A stretch of DNA of 64,000 nucleotides from Polynucleobacter sp. Its GTDB lineage: Bacteria; Pseudomonadota; Gammaproteobacteria; Burkholderiales; Burkholderiaceae_D. The notes beneath the pieces are model-generated. The model saw only the letters and a list, made by a program, of their open reading frames with translations. It searched no databases and was not told the origin of the DNA. The DNA lies in assembly GCA_021737945.1 (NCBI GenBank), contig JAIPCX010000008.1, positions 1 through 64,000 on the forward strand, given 5' to 3'. The position numbers and the translations under genes were made by a program. Shown piece by piece: positions 1 to 8,962 of the stretch. Position 1 is the stretch's first letter, and every line of letters starts with the position of its first letter.

Positions 1-334
1 CACCACCGGCTGCGCCGCCTTTGACACCAAACACGGGGCCAAGCGAGGGCTCACGCAAACAGATCACGGTTTTTTTACCAATACGATTTAACGCATCACC
101 TAAACCCACGGTGGTAGTGGTTTTGCCTTCACCTGCAGGGGTTGGACTAATCGCTGTCACAAGCACTAGCTTGCCGTCGGGCTTACCCTTCAATGAGTCG
201 ACATAGTCGAGTGAAATTTTGGCCTTGTAATGGCCGTAAGGCTCTAGATAATCATCCGCGATACCAAGACGGGAAGCCACCTCAGTAATTCGCTTCATCG
301 TCGCTTTTTGCGCGATCTCGATATCGCTTGCCAT
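1..334 (-). CDS. fhs: formate-tetrahydrofolate ligase, 5' part (runs off left edge)
   Basis: ATP-dependent ligation of formate to tetrahydrofolate, giving 10-formyl-THF for one-carbon metabolism in the cytoplasm. Only the first 111 or so codons are in the window; the remainder lies to the left. The translation starts [20 protein letters not shown] and contains the family's P-loop region [18 protein letters not shown] (about residues 62-79) followed by [20 protein letters not shown], a hallmark of Fhs. The ATG at 334 is preceded by GGAGAC about five bases upstream, a good ribosome binding site. It is divergent from corA, with 223 bases between them. Identification is firm because the N-terminal Fhs motifs are nearly invariant. 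Confidence 0.95.
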   Translation of the reverse strand, partial: MASDIEIAQKATMKRITEVASRLGIADDYLEPYGHYKAKISLDYVDSLKGKPDGKLVLVTAISPTPAGEGKTTTTVGLGDALNRIGKKTVICLREPSLGPVFGVKGGAAGG

Positions 335-362
335 GTTGTCTCCAAAATTTATAGTGATATGA

Positions 363-381
363 AACAGCCGTTTAGGCTGTT
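363..381. other. 7-bp inverted repeat in fhs leader
   Basis: AACAGCC and GGCTGTT flank a 5-base loop, about 30 bases upstream of the fhs start codon. It would form a small hairpin in the fhs 5' leader. It has no T-run, so it is not a terminator. I see no conserved core of a THF riboswitch. Role unknown. Confidence 0.35.
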
Positions 382-557
382 GTGCCATTTAGGCCAGTTC
401 AAACCGTATTTTAACGATGTCTGAGGAATGCATACAAAAGTGCCCAACAAATCTATACTCAGATTACTGTCTATTTGGTAACGACTTCATAGAATGAGTC
501 TAAGTTGTTCTATAGTCTAGGGAATTCCTGTTTCGAATTTGTCAAAGGTGTGACCCC

Positions 558-1523
558 ATGCTTATCAATTGTGCGGTGTACCAAGAAGGTCAAAAACTAT
601 CAGACATACCCGTTGAAGATATCAGCAACTGGCTAGCTAAGCCTGGCTGTTTGACCTGGGTCGCCTTACGTGATGCATCCCTGGTAGAGATGACACAAAT
701 GCAGGAAGAATTTGATCTGCATCCGCTGGCGATTGAAGATGCGACACACGGCCATCAACGTCCAAAAATTGAAGAGTACGGTGATACTGTTTTCGTTGTG
801 ATGCACTTACTAGAGGTGCATCAGGACGAAATCAAGGTGAGCGAAGTGGCGATTTTTGTTGGCCCTAACTTTGTTCTCTCAGTCCGTAATGGCAGTAAAC
901 AAGATTTTTTAGGTGTGCGTGAGCGTTGCGAACGCGAGCCAGAATTACTCAAACTAGGTTCGGGATTTGTCTCGTATGCCTTAATGGATGCGGTCGTTGA
1001 TCGTTATTTCCCATTAGTTGAGGCGCTCGAGTCTGATCTGGAAGATGTGGAAGCTCAAATTTTCGAGCGCGGTTCTGCTCGTTGGAATATTGAACGACTG
1101 TACGCACTAAAACATCGTTCATCCATGCTACGCCACGCAGTCGTGCCCTTACTTGAAGTGGTTGGAAAATTACATGGTGGACGCGTCCCTGCCGTCTGTA
1201 TGAATAGCCAAGAATATTTTCGCGATGTTCATGACCACTTAGCACGCATCAATAGCGCGCTCGATACCATTCGTGACACCATTACAACTGCCATTCAAGT
1301 GAACCTATCGTTAGTCACGATAGAAGAATCCGAAGTCACTAAACGTCTTGCTGCTTGGGCGGCGATTTTTGCCGTATCTACTGCATTAGCCGGCATTTGG
1401 GGGATGAACTTTGAGTTTATGCCCGAAATCAAATGGAAGTACGGCTACCCCATGGCCTTGGGTATCATTGGATCGATTGCAGGTATCTTGTATTGGCGAT
1501 TCCGCCGCCAAGGTTGGTTATAA
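558..1523 (+). CDS. corA: CorA-family magnesium/divalent cation transporter
   Basis: Inner-membrane pentameric channel for Mg2+ (some relatives carry Co2+ or Zn2+). The 321-aa protein has the usual CorA plan: a long cytoplasmic N-terminal domain (about 1-255) and two C-terminal membrane segments. The signature GMN lies at the end of the first segment in GIWGMNFEFMPE (near residue 283). The second segment (about 295-312) is followed by a basic tail, RFRRQGWL. Length is typical of the family. Start ATG follows GGTGTGACCCC, only a modest Shine-Dalgarno match. The gene stands alone, convergent with ltaE, with 29 bases between the stop codons. Cation specificity cannot be read from sequence. Confidence 0.95.
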   Translation: MLINCAVYQEGQKLSDIPVEDISNWLAKPGCLTWVALRDASLVEMTQMQEEFDLHPLAIEDATHGHQRPKIEEYGDTVFVVMHLLEVHQDEIKVSEVAIFVGPNFVLSVRNGSKQDFLGVRERCEREPELLKLGSGFVSYALMDAVVDRYFPLVEALESDLEDVEAQIFERGSARWNIERLYALKHRSSMLRHAVVPLLEVVGKLHGGRVPAVCMNSQEYFRDVHDHLARINSALDTIRDTITTAIQVNLSLVTIEESEVTKRLAAWAAIFAVSTALAGIWGMNFEFMPEIKWKYGYPMALGIIGSIAGILYWRFRRQGWL

Positions 1524-1552
1524 ACGTATGAAAAATCGAACGACGATCAACC

Positions 1553-2599
1553 TCAACTCGTAAAATACTCACGAATGGCCTGCACCGCTTGATGAATACC
1601 AGGGGCGTCCACATCAAGATGCGTTACAAAACGTAATCGATACAAGCCCGTAGCTAAAATCCCGCGCGAACGTAAATAATCGAGTAAGCCCGCTGCACGA
1701 TCGCGCGCTGGGCCACTCAGCTCAATAAATAAAATATTGGTGTGCGGAGATTCCATATGTACTCCTGGAATTCCGTCTAGCCCCGATGCTAATTCGCGCA
1801 TCAAAGCATGATCGTCAGCCAATCTATCGATGTGATGATCGAGTGCATAAGTGGCCGCTGCAGCTAACAAACCTGCCTGACGCATACCTCCACCAGCCAT
1901 TTTGCGAATTCTGTGTGCGCGGTAAATAAAGTCTTTAGAACCACACAAGGCCGAGCCCACAGGTGTTCCAAGACCTTTACTAAAACAAACGGACACGCTG
2001 TCAAAGCATGATGCAATAACTTTGGCTTCTTTACTTGCATTAGTGCCGCGCTGCTCAGCTTGAGCTACTGCGGCATTAAATAAACGCGCTCCATCCAGAT
2101 GGGTAGCTAATCCTTTACTGTGAGCAAATTGCGTTGCTTGCTCTATATAAGCCATAGGAATCAGCTTGCCACCGATAGTGTTTTCTAATGCCAGCAAACG
2201 GGTACGCGCGAAATGCGCATCATCGGGTTTGATCGCTGCTTCAATATCGTCAAGTGCGAGCGATCCATCCGCTTGATGATTCAAGGGCTGCGGTTGCACA
2301 CTACCGAACACCGCTGCACCGCCCCCTTCCCACAAGTACGTGTGCGCTTTCTGTCCGACGATGTATTCATCACCGCGTTGGCAGTGCGCGAGTATTCCGC
2401 ACAGATTGCTCTGTGTTCCCGTGGGCATGAACAAAGCGGCTTCAAAGCCCAACATGTCGGCGATTTTTTCTTGCAAATGAATGACGCTGGGATCATCGCC
2501 CAACACATCATCGCCCAGTGGGGCCGAAATCATGGCTTCACGCATGCCTGCCGTAGGCTGAGTAACGGTATCACTACGCAAATCAACTAATCGTGTCAT
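1553..2599 (-). CDS. ltaE: low-specificity L-threonine aldolase
   Basis: PLP enzyme splitting L-threonine or L-allo-threonine into glycine and acetaldehyde. The 348-aa translation has the fold-type I aldolase pattern: DLRSDTVTQPT at the N-terminus, GDDVLGDDPSV, AHTYLWEGGG with the cofactor-stacking His (H86), HLDGARLFNA with the PLP-pairing Asp, and the Schiff-base lysine K208 in VCFSKGLGTPVGSALCG. It is the last gene of a five-gene minus-strand run and starts 19 bases after the otnI stop, so it is probably co-transcribed with the threonate genes. Its presence there is unusual; other beta-hydroxy amino acids may be the actual substrate. The enzyme class is clear. Confidence 0.93.
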   Translation of the reverse strand: MTRLVDLRSDTVTQPTAGMREAMISAPLGDDVLGDDPSVIHLQEKIADMLGFEAALFMPTGTQSNLCGILAHCQRGDEYIVGQKAHTYLWEGGGAAVFGSVQPQPLNHQADGSLALDDIEAAIKPDDAHFARTRLLALENTIGGKLIPMAYIEQATQFAHSKGLATHLDGARLFNAAVAQAEQRGTNASKEAKVIASCFDSVSVCFSKGLGTPVGSALCGSKDFIYRAHRIRKMAGGGMRQAGLLAAAATYALDHHIDRLADDHALMRELASGLDGIPGVHMESPHTNILFIELSGPARDRAAGLLDYLRSRGILATGLYRLRFVTHLDVDAPGIHQAVQAIREYFTS

Positions 2600-2618
2600 G
2601 TGAATGCTCGCTACGAAA

Positions 2619-3425
2619 TTATTTAAGATAAGGACGAATCCAGCCTAGATTTTCTGACGTTCCCGCACGCGGATTGTATTCACATCCTACGTGGCCGTTA
2701 TAGCCAAGCTCATCGAGCACAGTAAAAAGGTAAGGGAAATTGACTTCACCCATATCAGGCTCATTACGTTTTGGTACACCTGCGATTTGGACATGACCGA
2801 CATTGGCAAAATGCTTGCGCAGCCGCATTTCGATGTCGCCCTCCATGATTTGCACATGATAAAAATCCATCTGCACTTTTAAATTTGGTTCAGCTACTTC
2901 ACTCAGAATGTCGTGCGCGTCTTGCTGATAATTTAAAAAATAACCTGGGATATCGCGATTATTAATGGGCTCAATGAGCGTTGTAATTCCCTGTGCCTGA
3001 CACGCACGCGCAGCGAGCTTAACATTAGCAATATACGACTTATGCATCGCCGCACGATCTGCATCGCTAATAGCGACCTGCTGCTGACTATCGAGCGGCA
3101 TACGACCCGCCATCACATGCAATCGTTTACACGCAGTGGCGTCGGCATACGCGAGTGCCTTCTCCAAACCCGCAGCGAATTCTTTTTCACGCCCCGGCAA
3201 GGCGGCGATACCTCGCTCGCCTTTATCCCAATCGCCCGGCGGAAGATTAAACAATGACTGTGTCACCCCCGAAGCTTTGAGGCTACCTGCAATCTGTTCA
3301 GGTGAAAAATCATACGGAAAAAGATATTCAACAAAACGAAAGCCATCGCTTGCGGCGGCAGCAAAACGATCAAGAAACTCATGCTCCTTGTACATCATGC
3401 TGAGGTTGGCGGAAAAAATAGGCAT
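2619..3425 (-). CDS. otnI: 2-oxo-tetronate isomerase / hydroxypyruvate isomerase family
   Basis: A 268-aa TIM-barrel sugar isomerase of the Hyi/OtnI family. In acid-sugar pathways OtnI interconverts 2-oxo- and 3-oxo-tetronate. Visible family marks are FSANLSMMY at the N-terminus, the metal-ligand Glu in [15 protein letters not shown] (about residues 148-162), [10 protein letters not shown] (about 188-197), and the C-terminal [10 protein letters not shown] with a second acidic ligand. Length matches the family. The flanking otnC, otnK and ltnD genes favour OtnI over a glyoxylate-pathway hydroxypyruvate isomerase. It starts 35 bases after the otnC stop in the same orientation. Confidence 0.88.
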   Translation of the reverse strand: MPIFSANLSMMYKEHEFLDRFAAAASDGFRFVEYLFPYDFSPEQIAGSLKASGVTQSLFNLPPGDWDKGERGIAALPGREKEFAAGLEKALAYADATACKRLHVMAGRMPLDSQQQVAISDADRAAMHKSYIANVKLAARACQAQGITTLIEPINNRDIPGYFLNYQQDAHDILSEVAEPNLKVQMDFYHVQIMEGDIEMRLRKHFANVGHVQIAGVPKRNEPDMGEVNFPYLFTVLDELGYNGHVGCEYNPRAGTSENLGWIRPYLK

Positions 3426-3460
3426 GTGTTTCTTTCGTGCAGATGTAAAGAAAAAGTAAA

Positions 3461-4117
3461 TTAATAACGTAAATTAAAGCGAGCTATCAATTCATTGATT
3501 TGTTCATCTGATAGAGCAGATACAGACCGATTACTCAGCAGCCATAGCTTCGCCGTTTCTTCTAACTCTTCTAAGGTTGCCATCGCTGATGCTAATGATT
3601 GGTGCCATACGTTCGGACCTAATCGCTCTATCATCACCGCCCGCAAAGGTTTTGCGCTAGCTGAAGTAATTAATGTCGACACGATCTCTGCGACTGCCGG
3701 ATCACCGGGACGATGGTAAGGCACTAGCGGCACATGCCCTACTTTCATCACGTAATAAGGAGTTATCGGCGGCAGTATGTCATCTGACTTCCATACCCCT
3801 TGTAAAGTCAGCGCCACCAGATGGGTGGAGTGCGTATGAATGACACAGCGCGCCGATGAATCAGCATGATAAATCGCCTGATGCAATGACAATGTTTTGC
3901 TAGCTGGCGCACCACTCAGCTGATTACCATCAAAATCAACTAAAGCGATGTGCTCTGGCTGCAAAAATCCTAGGCTGGCATCGGAAGGCGTAATTAAAAA
4001 ACCGATATCGGTACGAACACTGATATTGCCTGCGGTGGAATGTGCATAGCCGCGATCGAACAAAGATTTTCCGACGCGACAAATGTCAAGTCGCTCTGCG
4101 TTTAGTTGATCACTCAT
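3461..4117 (-). CDS. otnC: 3-oxo-tetronate 4-phosphate decarboxylase (class II aldolase fold)
   Basis: A 218-aa class II aldolase/adducin-family protein. With OtnK it converts 3-oxo-tetronate 4-phosphate to dihydroxyacetone phosphate and CO2. Seen: TAGNISVR near the N-terminus, the zinc-binding [13 protein letters not shown] (about residues 91-103), and [11 protein letters not shown] (about 162-172) in place of the more usual NHG segment. Length fits OtnC. It lies 30 bases after otnK and 35 before otnI on the same strand. Only a weak ribosome binding site precedes the ATG, so translation may depend on coupling. Operon context decides the specific name; the fold itself is clear. Confidence 0.88.
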   Translation of the reverse strand: MSDQLNAERLDICRVGKSLFDRGYAHSTAGNISVRTDIGFLITPSDASLGFLQPEHIALVDFDGNQLSGAPASKTLSLHQAIYHADSSARCVIHTHSTHLVALTLQGVWKSDDILPPITPYYVMKVGHVPLVPYHRPGDPAVAEIVSTLITSASAKPLRAVMIERLGPNVWHQSLASAMATLEELEETAKLWLLSNRSVSALSDEQINELIARFNLRY

Positions 4118-4147
4118 TTGGTCTGAAGTCGTAGTCTACTCATTACT

Positions 4148-5449
4148 TTATTTCACCGAAGCTAGTGCTTTGGAAAAGAAATCTTCGCTACCAAAATTAC
4201 CTGACTTGAGCGCTAGCAAAATCGATTCAGGCGCGCTGATTAAAGGTGCAGAAACAGATCCCGCTGTCCACGGTACGCCGGGATCAATCGTGGCACCAAT
4301 CTTCAATGACTGCACACCCAGTGAATTAACGACAGCACCCGAGGTCTCGCCGCCAGCAACAACAAAGCGGCGCACGCCTTGCTTAATCAGGCCAGAAGCG
4401 ATTTGCGCCATGCAATGTTCGATCTTCTCACCAAGAGCGCTTGCACCAAATTCTGTCTGTAGAGCGGCGACTTCATCAGGCTCTGAGGTCGCGTAAATTA
4501 AGCAGGTATCTTTTTGTTGTGCATGCCACTCAAGTACTTGCAGTGCTACCGGCTCATTCGCAACCAATCGTCGCGGATCAATACGCATCGCTGCACGACC
4601 CGCATTAATCCAATGCTTTACTTGCGCATTGGTTGCGACCGAACAGGAACCAGACAACACAACTGCCTTGGCCGTCGTTGTTGGTAGTTGCGCTGCATGG
4701 ACATCAGCGGTTACCAAACCACGTTGAATATAGGCAGCGGCTAAACCTAACGCTAAACCAGAGCCAGCTGTTACCAGCGGAAGATCGGCTAGTGCTTCAC
4801 CCAGAGTCATTAAATCAGTATTAGTAACGGCATCGGCGATATCAATTTCACCGGGTGTGGCTGATGAAGCAGAAGCGATCCGTTGCTGGACGACTTGTCT
4901 CAGGCTAGTTACACCCTGCGCTGCCTGCGTATGACTTAACAAACCTACTTTACATTTTGTTTGAGCGCCGAGCACGCGAATGAGATTGGCATCAGTCATT
5001 GGTGTGAGTGGATGGTGGCGCATGCCAGAATCAGACAATAGCTGATCACCAACGAACAAATGTCCTTTAAAAATCGTACGTTGATTTTCAGGAAACGCGG
5101 GACAAGCAATCGTGTAGTGGGTCTTTAACGCCAGCATCAACGCATCAGTCACAGGGCCGATATTGCCTTTAGCCGTTGAATCAAACGTTGAGCAGTATTT
5201 AAAATAGAAACGCTGTGCCCCTTGATGCTGCAACCAACGCAAGGCATCAAGCGACTGCTCTACGGCTTCTGCAGGATCAATGTTGCGCGATTTAAGCGCA
5301 ACGACCACAGCATCGATCTCTTGCAAATCAATCGCGGCGGATGCGAGCGGCACACCAATTATTTGTACAGTACGTAAACCTGATCGCACCAACATGCTTG
5401 CAACATCGGTCGCGCCGGTGTGATCATCTGCAATAACACCGAGCATCAT
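4148..5449 (-). CDS. otnK: 3-oxo-tetronate kinase (four-carbon acid sugar kinase)
   Basis: A 433-aa kinase of the DUF1537/four-carbon acid sugar kinase family, phosphorylating 3-oxo-tetronate at C4. The N-terminal domain opens with GVIADDHTGATDVASML, the family's substrate-binding DDxTGA motif, and also contains YFKYCSTFDSTAKGNIGPV (about residues 102-120). The C-terminal nucleotide-binding domain carries VVLSGSCSVATNAQ and RRFVVAGGETSGAVV. Length is normal. Its start overlaps the end of ltnD by four bases (ATGA), a strong sign of translational coupling. Confidence 0.92.
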   Translation of the reverse strand: MMLGVIADDHTGATDVASMLVRSGLRTVQIIGVPLASAAIDLQEIDAVVVALKSRNIDPAEAVEQSLDALRWLQHQGAQRFYFKYCSTFDSTAKGNIGPVTDALMLALKTHYTIACPAFPENQRTIFKGHLFVGDQLLSDSGMRHHPLTPMTDANLIRVLGAQTKCKVGLLSHTQAAQGVTSLRQVVQQRIASASSATPGEIDIADAVTNTDLMTLGEALADLPLVTAGSGLALGLAAAYIQRGLVTADVHAAQLPTTTAKAVVLSGSCSVATNAQVKHWINAGRAAMRIDPRRLVANEPVALQVLEWHAQQKDTCLIYATSEPDEVAALQTEFGASALGEKIEHCMAQIASGLIKQGVRRFVVAGGETSGAVVNSLGVQSLKIGATIDPGVPWTAGSVSAPLISAPESILLALKSGNFGSEDFFSKALASVK

Positions 5450-6381
5450 GATTTATCTGCCTTCTCTGGCAATTTGATACCTGTCATTTGTGCATACAGC
5501 TTGATAACGGCACTGTCATCCTCCTGACCAAAACCTGCACCTGAAGCACCCAAATACAACTGATGGGCCGACGACGCTAAAGGTAAGGCCATGGTGAGCT
5601 TTTGCGCTGCATCCAGCACGATGCCCAAATCTTTAACAAAAATAGTGACAGCTGAAAGCGGTGTGTAATCACCAGCCAATATGTGCGGCACACGATTTTG
5701 AAACATCCAACTCATGCCAGCTGAATTACAAATGACTTCGTAGAGCTGATGCGGATCAGCACCGGCTTTGATGCCGAGTGCCATCGCTTCACATGCGGCC
5801 GCAATGTGCACACCCGCCAAATGTTGATTGACCATTTTGACGGTTGAACCGGGGCCAGCATGATCACCCAATCGATAGACTTTGCCGGCATAAGCCTCTA
5901 GTACATCGTGCGCGACTGCAAAAGCTTCTGGTTTACCGGACGCCATAACAGTCATCTCACCCGCTTCAGCTTTAACAGCACCACCAGAAACCGGGCCATC
6001 AATAAAATGCAGGCCACGATCGTTTAGCTGTTTTTCCCATACTGGAGGTAGCGAAGGATCAACCGTGGCCGCAGCGATGATGACGCTTCCTGGTTTGGCG
6101 TGAGCAGCCAGACCGTTATCGCCAAATAAAACGGCTTCGGTCTGAGCGGCATTCACCACGAGGATTAGGAACGCATCGCATTCGGCAGTCAGCGATGCGA
6201 TGTCGCTTGCGACTTTGCCGCCGGTATCGGTAAAACGTTTGATGTTGGCCGGACTGATATCCAAGCCCACGGTAGAGAAGCCACGACGTTGTGCACTGAT
6301 CGCCGCGCCATAACCCATAGTGCCCAAACCAATAACGCCCAGGCAACGAGCTTTCGTAACTGGAGTATTCACTCTCAGCAT
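5446..6381 (-). CDS. ltnD: L-threonate dehydrogenase (beta-hydroxyacid dehydrogenase)
   Basis: A 311-aa NAD-dependent 3-hydroxyacid dehydrogenase. In this operon it should oxidise L-threonate to 2-oxo-tetronate. Seen: Rossmann motif GVIGLGTMGYGAA (about residues 15-27), substrate-loop FIDGPVSGGAVKAE, and the catalytic Lys region GSTVKMVNQHLAGVHIA (about 178-194). It leads the operon ltnD-otnK-otnC-otnI-ltaE. The SD-like GAGGAG directly abuts the ATG at 6381; a GTG three codons later (6372) has better spacing from it and may be the true start. Choice of substrate (threonate or erythronate) is inferred from neighbours. Confidence 0.9.
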   Translation of the reverse strand: MLRVNTPVTKARCLGVIGLGTMGYGAAISAQRRGFSTVGLDISPANIKRFTDTGGKVASDIASLTAECDAFLILVVNAAQTEAVLFGDNGLAAHAKPGSVIIAAATVDPSLPPVWEKQLNDRGLHFIDGPVSGGAVKAEAGEMTVMASGKPEAFAVAHDVLEAYAGKVYRLGDHAGPGSTVKMVNQHLAGVHIAAACEAMALGIKAGADPHQLYEVICNSAGMSWMFQNRVPHILAGDYTPLSAVTIFVKDLGIVLDAAQKLTMALPLASSAHQLYLGASGAGFGQEDDSAVIKLYAQMTGIKLPEKADKS

Positions 6382-6502
6382 CTCCTCATTTTTGATTATT
6401 TATTTTTCGAGAGAGGAGTGACATGGTCAAACCCATCAGGATTACCTGAGGATTCTACCTGCGAAAGCTGCCCGATTTGAGTTAGAAGAAGGACTTCCAA
6501 AA

Positions 6503-6529
6503 CAAAAAAGGCCCGCTAATTAGCGGGCC
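6503..6529 (-). terminator. rho-independent terminator
   Basis: A perfect 20-base palindrome (GGCCCGCTAA / TTAGCGGGCC, 6510-6529) is followed on the minus strand by six T. It lies 47 bases past the stop of the 64-aa gene at 6577 and upstream of ltnD, so it insulates the threonate operon from upstream transcription. Confidence 0.85.
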
Positions 6530-6576
6530 AATCCCATACCCTCATTGGCTAAAGACACGGGAGGAGACATTAACTA

Positions 6577-6771
6577 TCAGTAGTGCAACGGAACTCGATC
6601 TGCTGTGGTCCTGAGCGTTGCTCTGAAATCCTTGCGACTTTCGGTTGGCGGCACCCAGCCATATTTGCGCCAGATGTCCTGCACATTGTCTGCATGCGAA
6701 CGGCGACGAAACTGCGCGAGCGTATCCATGGAGGGCATTGCGAAATCAATAACAGTATTTTGCTGATTCAT
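6577..6771 (-). CDS. small hypothetical protein (64 aa)
   Basis: Not a family I recognise. It encodes a soluble, basic 64-aa protein, MNQQNTVIDFAMPSMD at the N-terminus, with RRRSHADNVQDIWRKYGWVP in the middle. There is no signal peptide or membrane segment. Support for a real gene: ATG preceded by AAGGAAG at good spacing, and a strong terminator 47 bases downstream. That makes a complete monocistronic unit between divergent neighbours. Confidence 0.65.
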   Translation of the reverse strand: MNQQNTVIDFAMPSMDTLAQFRRRSHADNVQDIWRKYGWVPPTESRKDFRATLRTTADRVPLHY

Positions 6772-7100
6772 GTCGACTTCCTTTCAAAATCAGGTGAAGT
6801 GAAGTAATTCGAGCAAATACTGTGCCTGAAAATGTGTCGGAAATCCGTAACGATTCAAACTGCATAGCTATAGTGGGAATGAAGCGAACTCAAATTATTC
6901 GAAAACCTAGTCATAGCAAGGCCCTTGCAAGGGTGTGGCCAACATCAGAATTGTCGACAGCGCTGGCACGACAGATGCAAAGCAAGACTTATCGGAAAAA
7001 AATTTGTGCGAAACGGTTCAAAAACTGTCGGAAAAACCGATAACCCTATGGACGAAGCTAGGTGTAACGCTAGTAAGACCTTTAGCAGAGGGGCACCATC
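6772..7100. other. intergenic region between divergent small genes
   Basis: About 330 bases with no convincing gene. It contains a perfect 12-base palindrome CCCTTGCAAGGG (6922-6933) and a distant inverted repeat TTATCGG...CCGATAA (about 6990-7043). The right copy ends in ACCGATAA (7036-7043), close to a sigma-28 -10 element, but no matching -35 is seen. It must hold the promoters for both flanking genes. Confidence 0.4.
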
Positions 7101-7484
7101 ATGAACATTGAAATGGGGATACGCATTAACTCATCCGGTTCGGGTCGTAAGGATCAAGAACCGGCAGGTAACAGCCGTCGTCAGCAACATCAGCAAAAAC
7201 TGAAAGCACTGATCGCTGCGCTGGAGGCTGGCGACTTGATCCAATCAAAGTTGGCCTACCGCCAGTTACTCGAGTTCAGCCCTGGATTAGAAGCGACTAA
7301 TTTCGGTCGTGTAGGAAACGCCATAGATGAGGCGAATCTCAGCCTGGCCAAACGCATCATTAAAGAAATTTACGGTCAGAGCCAAGCTATATTCAAACGG
7401 TCCCCCAATGGGTCCGTACCGGCGGGAATAGCGCATAAATCAACGCGCGAAAATTTTGGTGTGTTAGTGGATTATTCAGCTTGA
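7101..7484 (+). CDS. hypothetical protein (127 aa)
   Basis: Unrecognised cytoplasmic protein. The N-terminal 35 residues are polar and rich in Ser, Gln and Arg. Residues about 36-95 look helical (KLKALIAALEAGDLIQSKLA and FGRVGNAIDEANLSLAKRII), as in a small helical-bundle or TPR-like hairpin. GAGGGG sits about 7 bases ahead of the ATG, a good ribosome binding site. Its 3' end overlaps the convergent DCC-family gene by nine bases. Confidence 0.65.
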   Translation: MNIEMGIRINSSGSGRKDQEPAGNSRRQQHQQKLKALIAALEAGDLIQSKLAYRQLLEFSPGLEATNFGRVGNAIDEANLSLAKRIIKEIYGQSQAIFKRSPNGSVPAGIAHKSTRENFGVLVDYSA

Positions 7485-7892
7485 ATTTTTCATTGCCCGT
7501 GACTGAGCAATCAGTACCCGACCACGCAAAGCTAACCAAATGCGTCGACCTAGTTTGAGCAGCGGATAAAGCCAATTAGCTAGCCATCTGCGTTTAAAAA
7601 TAAAGCCGTGCATCGCTTCAAAAAAACCTGCTCCGGAGGTATGGAGCGACAGCCAGTGCATAGCAGCTGCACCTGCGTAAATTTCGTTATGAGTCACTAC
7701 CAACATACCTTCATCAAGATCGTATCCACGATCTACGTAGTGCTGAACTCGCACATCGTCAGAGCGCGCACTGAGTAATTCAACCTCACCTACAGATTGC
7801 TGCAATGTTAGTCGCTTCGTATAGGCATTACAAAACGTGCACTCGCCGTCATAAATAATCAACACATCGACCGCTGGCTGCGAAGTGTCCAT
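7476..7892 (-). CDS. DCC-family (DUF393) thiol-disulfide oxidoreductase
   Basis: A 138-aa protein of the DCC family, named after the N-terminal YDGxCxxC motif, seen here as IIYDGECTFCNAYTKRLTLQ (about residues 13-32). The family is predicted to have a thioredoxin-like fold, but its physiological partners are mostly unknown. Later segments AAMHWLSLHTSGAG and LYPLLKLGRRIWLALRGR also fit the family. It starts just after the modC stop on the same strand and may be carried on the mod transcript. No molybdate role is established. Confidence 0.88.
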   Translation of the reverse strand: MDTSQPAVDVLIIYDGECTFCNAYTKRLTLQQSVGEVELLSARSDDVRVQHYVDRGYDLDEGMLVVTHNEIYAGAAAMHWLSLHTSGAGFFEAMHGFIFKRRWLANWLYPLLKLGRRIWLALRGRVLIAQSRAMKNSS

Positions 7893-7893
7893 A

Positions 7894-8961
7894 TCAAGTA
7901 AGTGCCACCGACTTGACTTGTATCCATACTGACTGATCTAGCTCCAGTTTCAATTCCGCAACCGAGCGCTGTGTAACCCGCGCAATCAGTGCTGATTCAC
8001 CGACGATGACACGAACTACTATAAATCCATCCTGTTCATCATTCACCATGTCAGTGATACGCGCCGACAGAACGTTTTGTATAGTACTGGCGGTGGGTTT
8101 TTCACGAGCGATGCTTACATCACGTGCCAGTACCCTAACACGCACGGCATCACCGACGACTAGCTGCTGCGCACGCGTCCAAAAAATACCACCGGTAAAA
8201 TCAAGTCGCGCGAGCTTCCATTGCGAGTCAATGTCAGCCACCTTCGCTTGTAACACTGCACCTAGATCGTCACCCAAGCGAATCGGCAAATCGACTCGCG
8301 ACAAGGTATCAACTAATGAGCCACTAGCCACCACCCTACCCGCATCTACTACAACGATGTGGTGCGCTAACCTGACTACTTCATCCGGAGAATGAGTGAC
8401 ATACAGCACCGGTAATTTCAATTCACGATGGAGTCTTTCAAGATAAGGAAGTATCTCCTGTTTGCGCGCCAGATCGAGTGCCGCCAAAGGCTCATCCATG
8501 AGTAACAAGTGCGGATTCACCGCTAACGCACGCGCAATACCCACTCGTTGACGCTCGCCACCCGAAAGCGACTCTGGCTTACGCTGCAGCAGCGGCGCAA
8601 TCCCCAGCAAATCAATCAATGCATCCAAATCGATTTGTGCTTTCGCATGGCTGCGCTTACGTCCAAATTGCAAATTACCCAGCACTGATAAATGCGGAAA
8701 TAAACTCGCTTCTTGAAACACGTAGCCTAATTCACGCTGATGCGTGGGAATGGAATGCTGATCGTCTTGCCACACCTCGCCGTTAATGCTGACATGACCA
8801 CGCGCGGAAGGTTCTAATCCTGCAATGCTTCGCAACAGTGATGTCTTGCCACATCCTGAAGAACCAAACAACGCAGTGATGCCCTGCCCCGGCGCTTCGA
8901 ATGCAGCATCGAGTGAGAAATTTGGCCAGTTAATTTGCAGCTTTACCTGTATGCCTGACAT
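7894..8961 (-). CDS. modC: molybdate ABC transporter ATP-binding protein
   Basis: ATPase that powers molybdate import with ModA and ModB. The 355-aa protein has Walker A GSSGCGKTSLL, a Q-loop in ELGYVFQEASLFPHLSV, signature LSGGERQRVGIARALA, Walker B LLLMDEPLAALD and the H-loop YVTHSPDEV. A C-terminal Mop/TOBE-type domain (about 285-355) binds oxyanion. I place the start at the ATG at 8961 (MSGIQVKLQINWPNF), one base after the modB stop. A longer reading frame to 9132 only adds a Cys-rich out-of-frame shadow of modB. Order modA-modB-modC is the classic one. Confidence 0.95.
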   Translation of the reverse strand: MSGIQVKLQINWPNFSLDAAFEAPGQGITALFGSSGCGKTSLLRSIAGLEPSARGHVSINGEVWQDDQHSIPTHQRELGYVFQEASLFPHLSVLGNLQFGRKRSHAKAQIDLDALIDLLGIAPLLQRKPESLSGGERQRVGIARALAVNPHLLLMDEPLAALDLARKQEILPYLERLHRELKLPVLYVTHSPDEVVRLAHHIVVVDAGRVVASGSLVDTLSRVDLPIRLGDDLGAVLQAKVADIDSQWKLARLDFTGGIFWTRAQQLVVGDAVRVRVLARDVSIAREKPTASTIQNVLSARITDMVNDEQDGFIVVRVIVGESALIARVTQRSVAELKLELDQSVWIQVKSVALT

Positions 8962-8962
8962 C

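Noticed and set aside
335-557. THF riboswitch upstream of fhs
   Set aside because: Only a simple 7-bp hairpin is visible; no conserved riboswitch core was found.
6822-7043. 73-codon plus-strand frame
   Set aside because: GTG start without ribosome binding site, irregular composition, and it overlaps likely promoter sequence.
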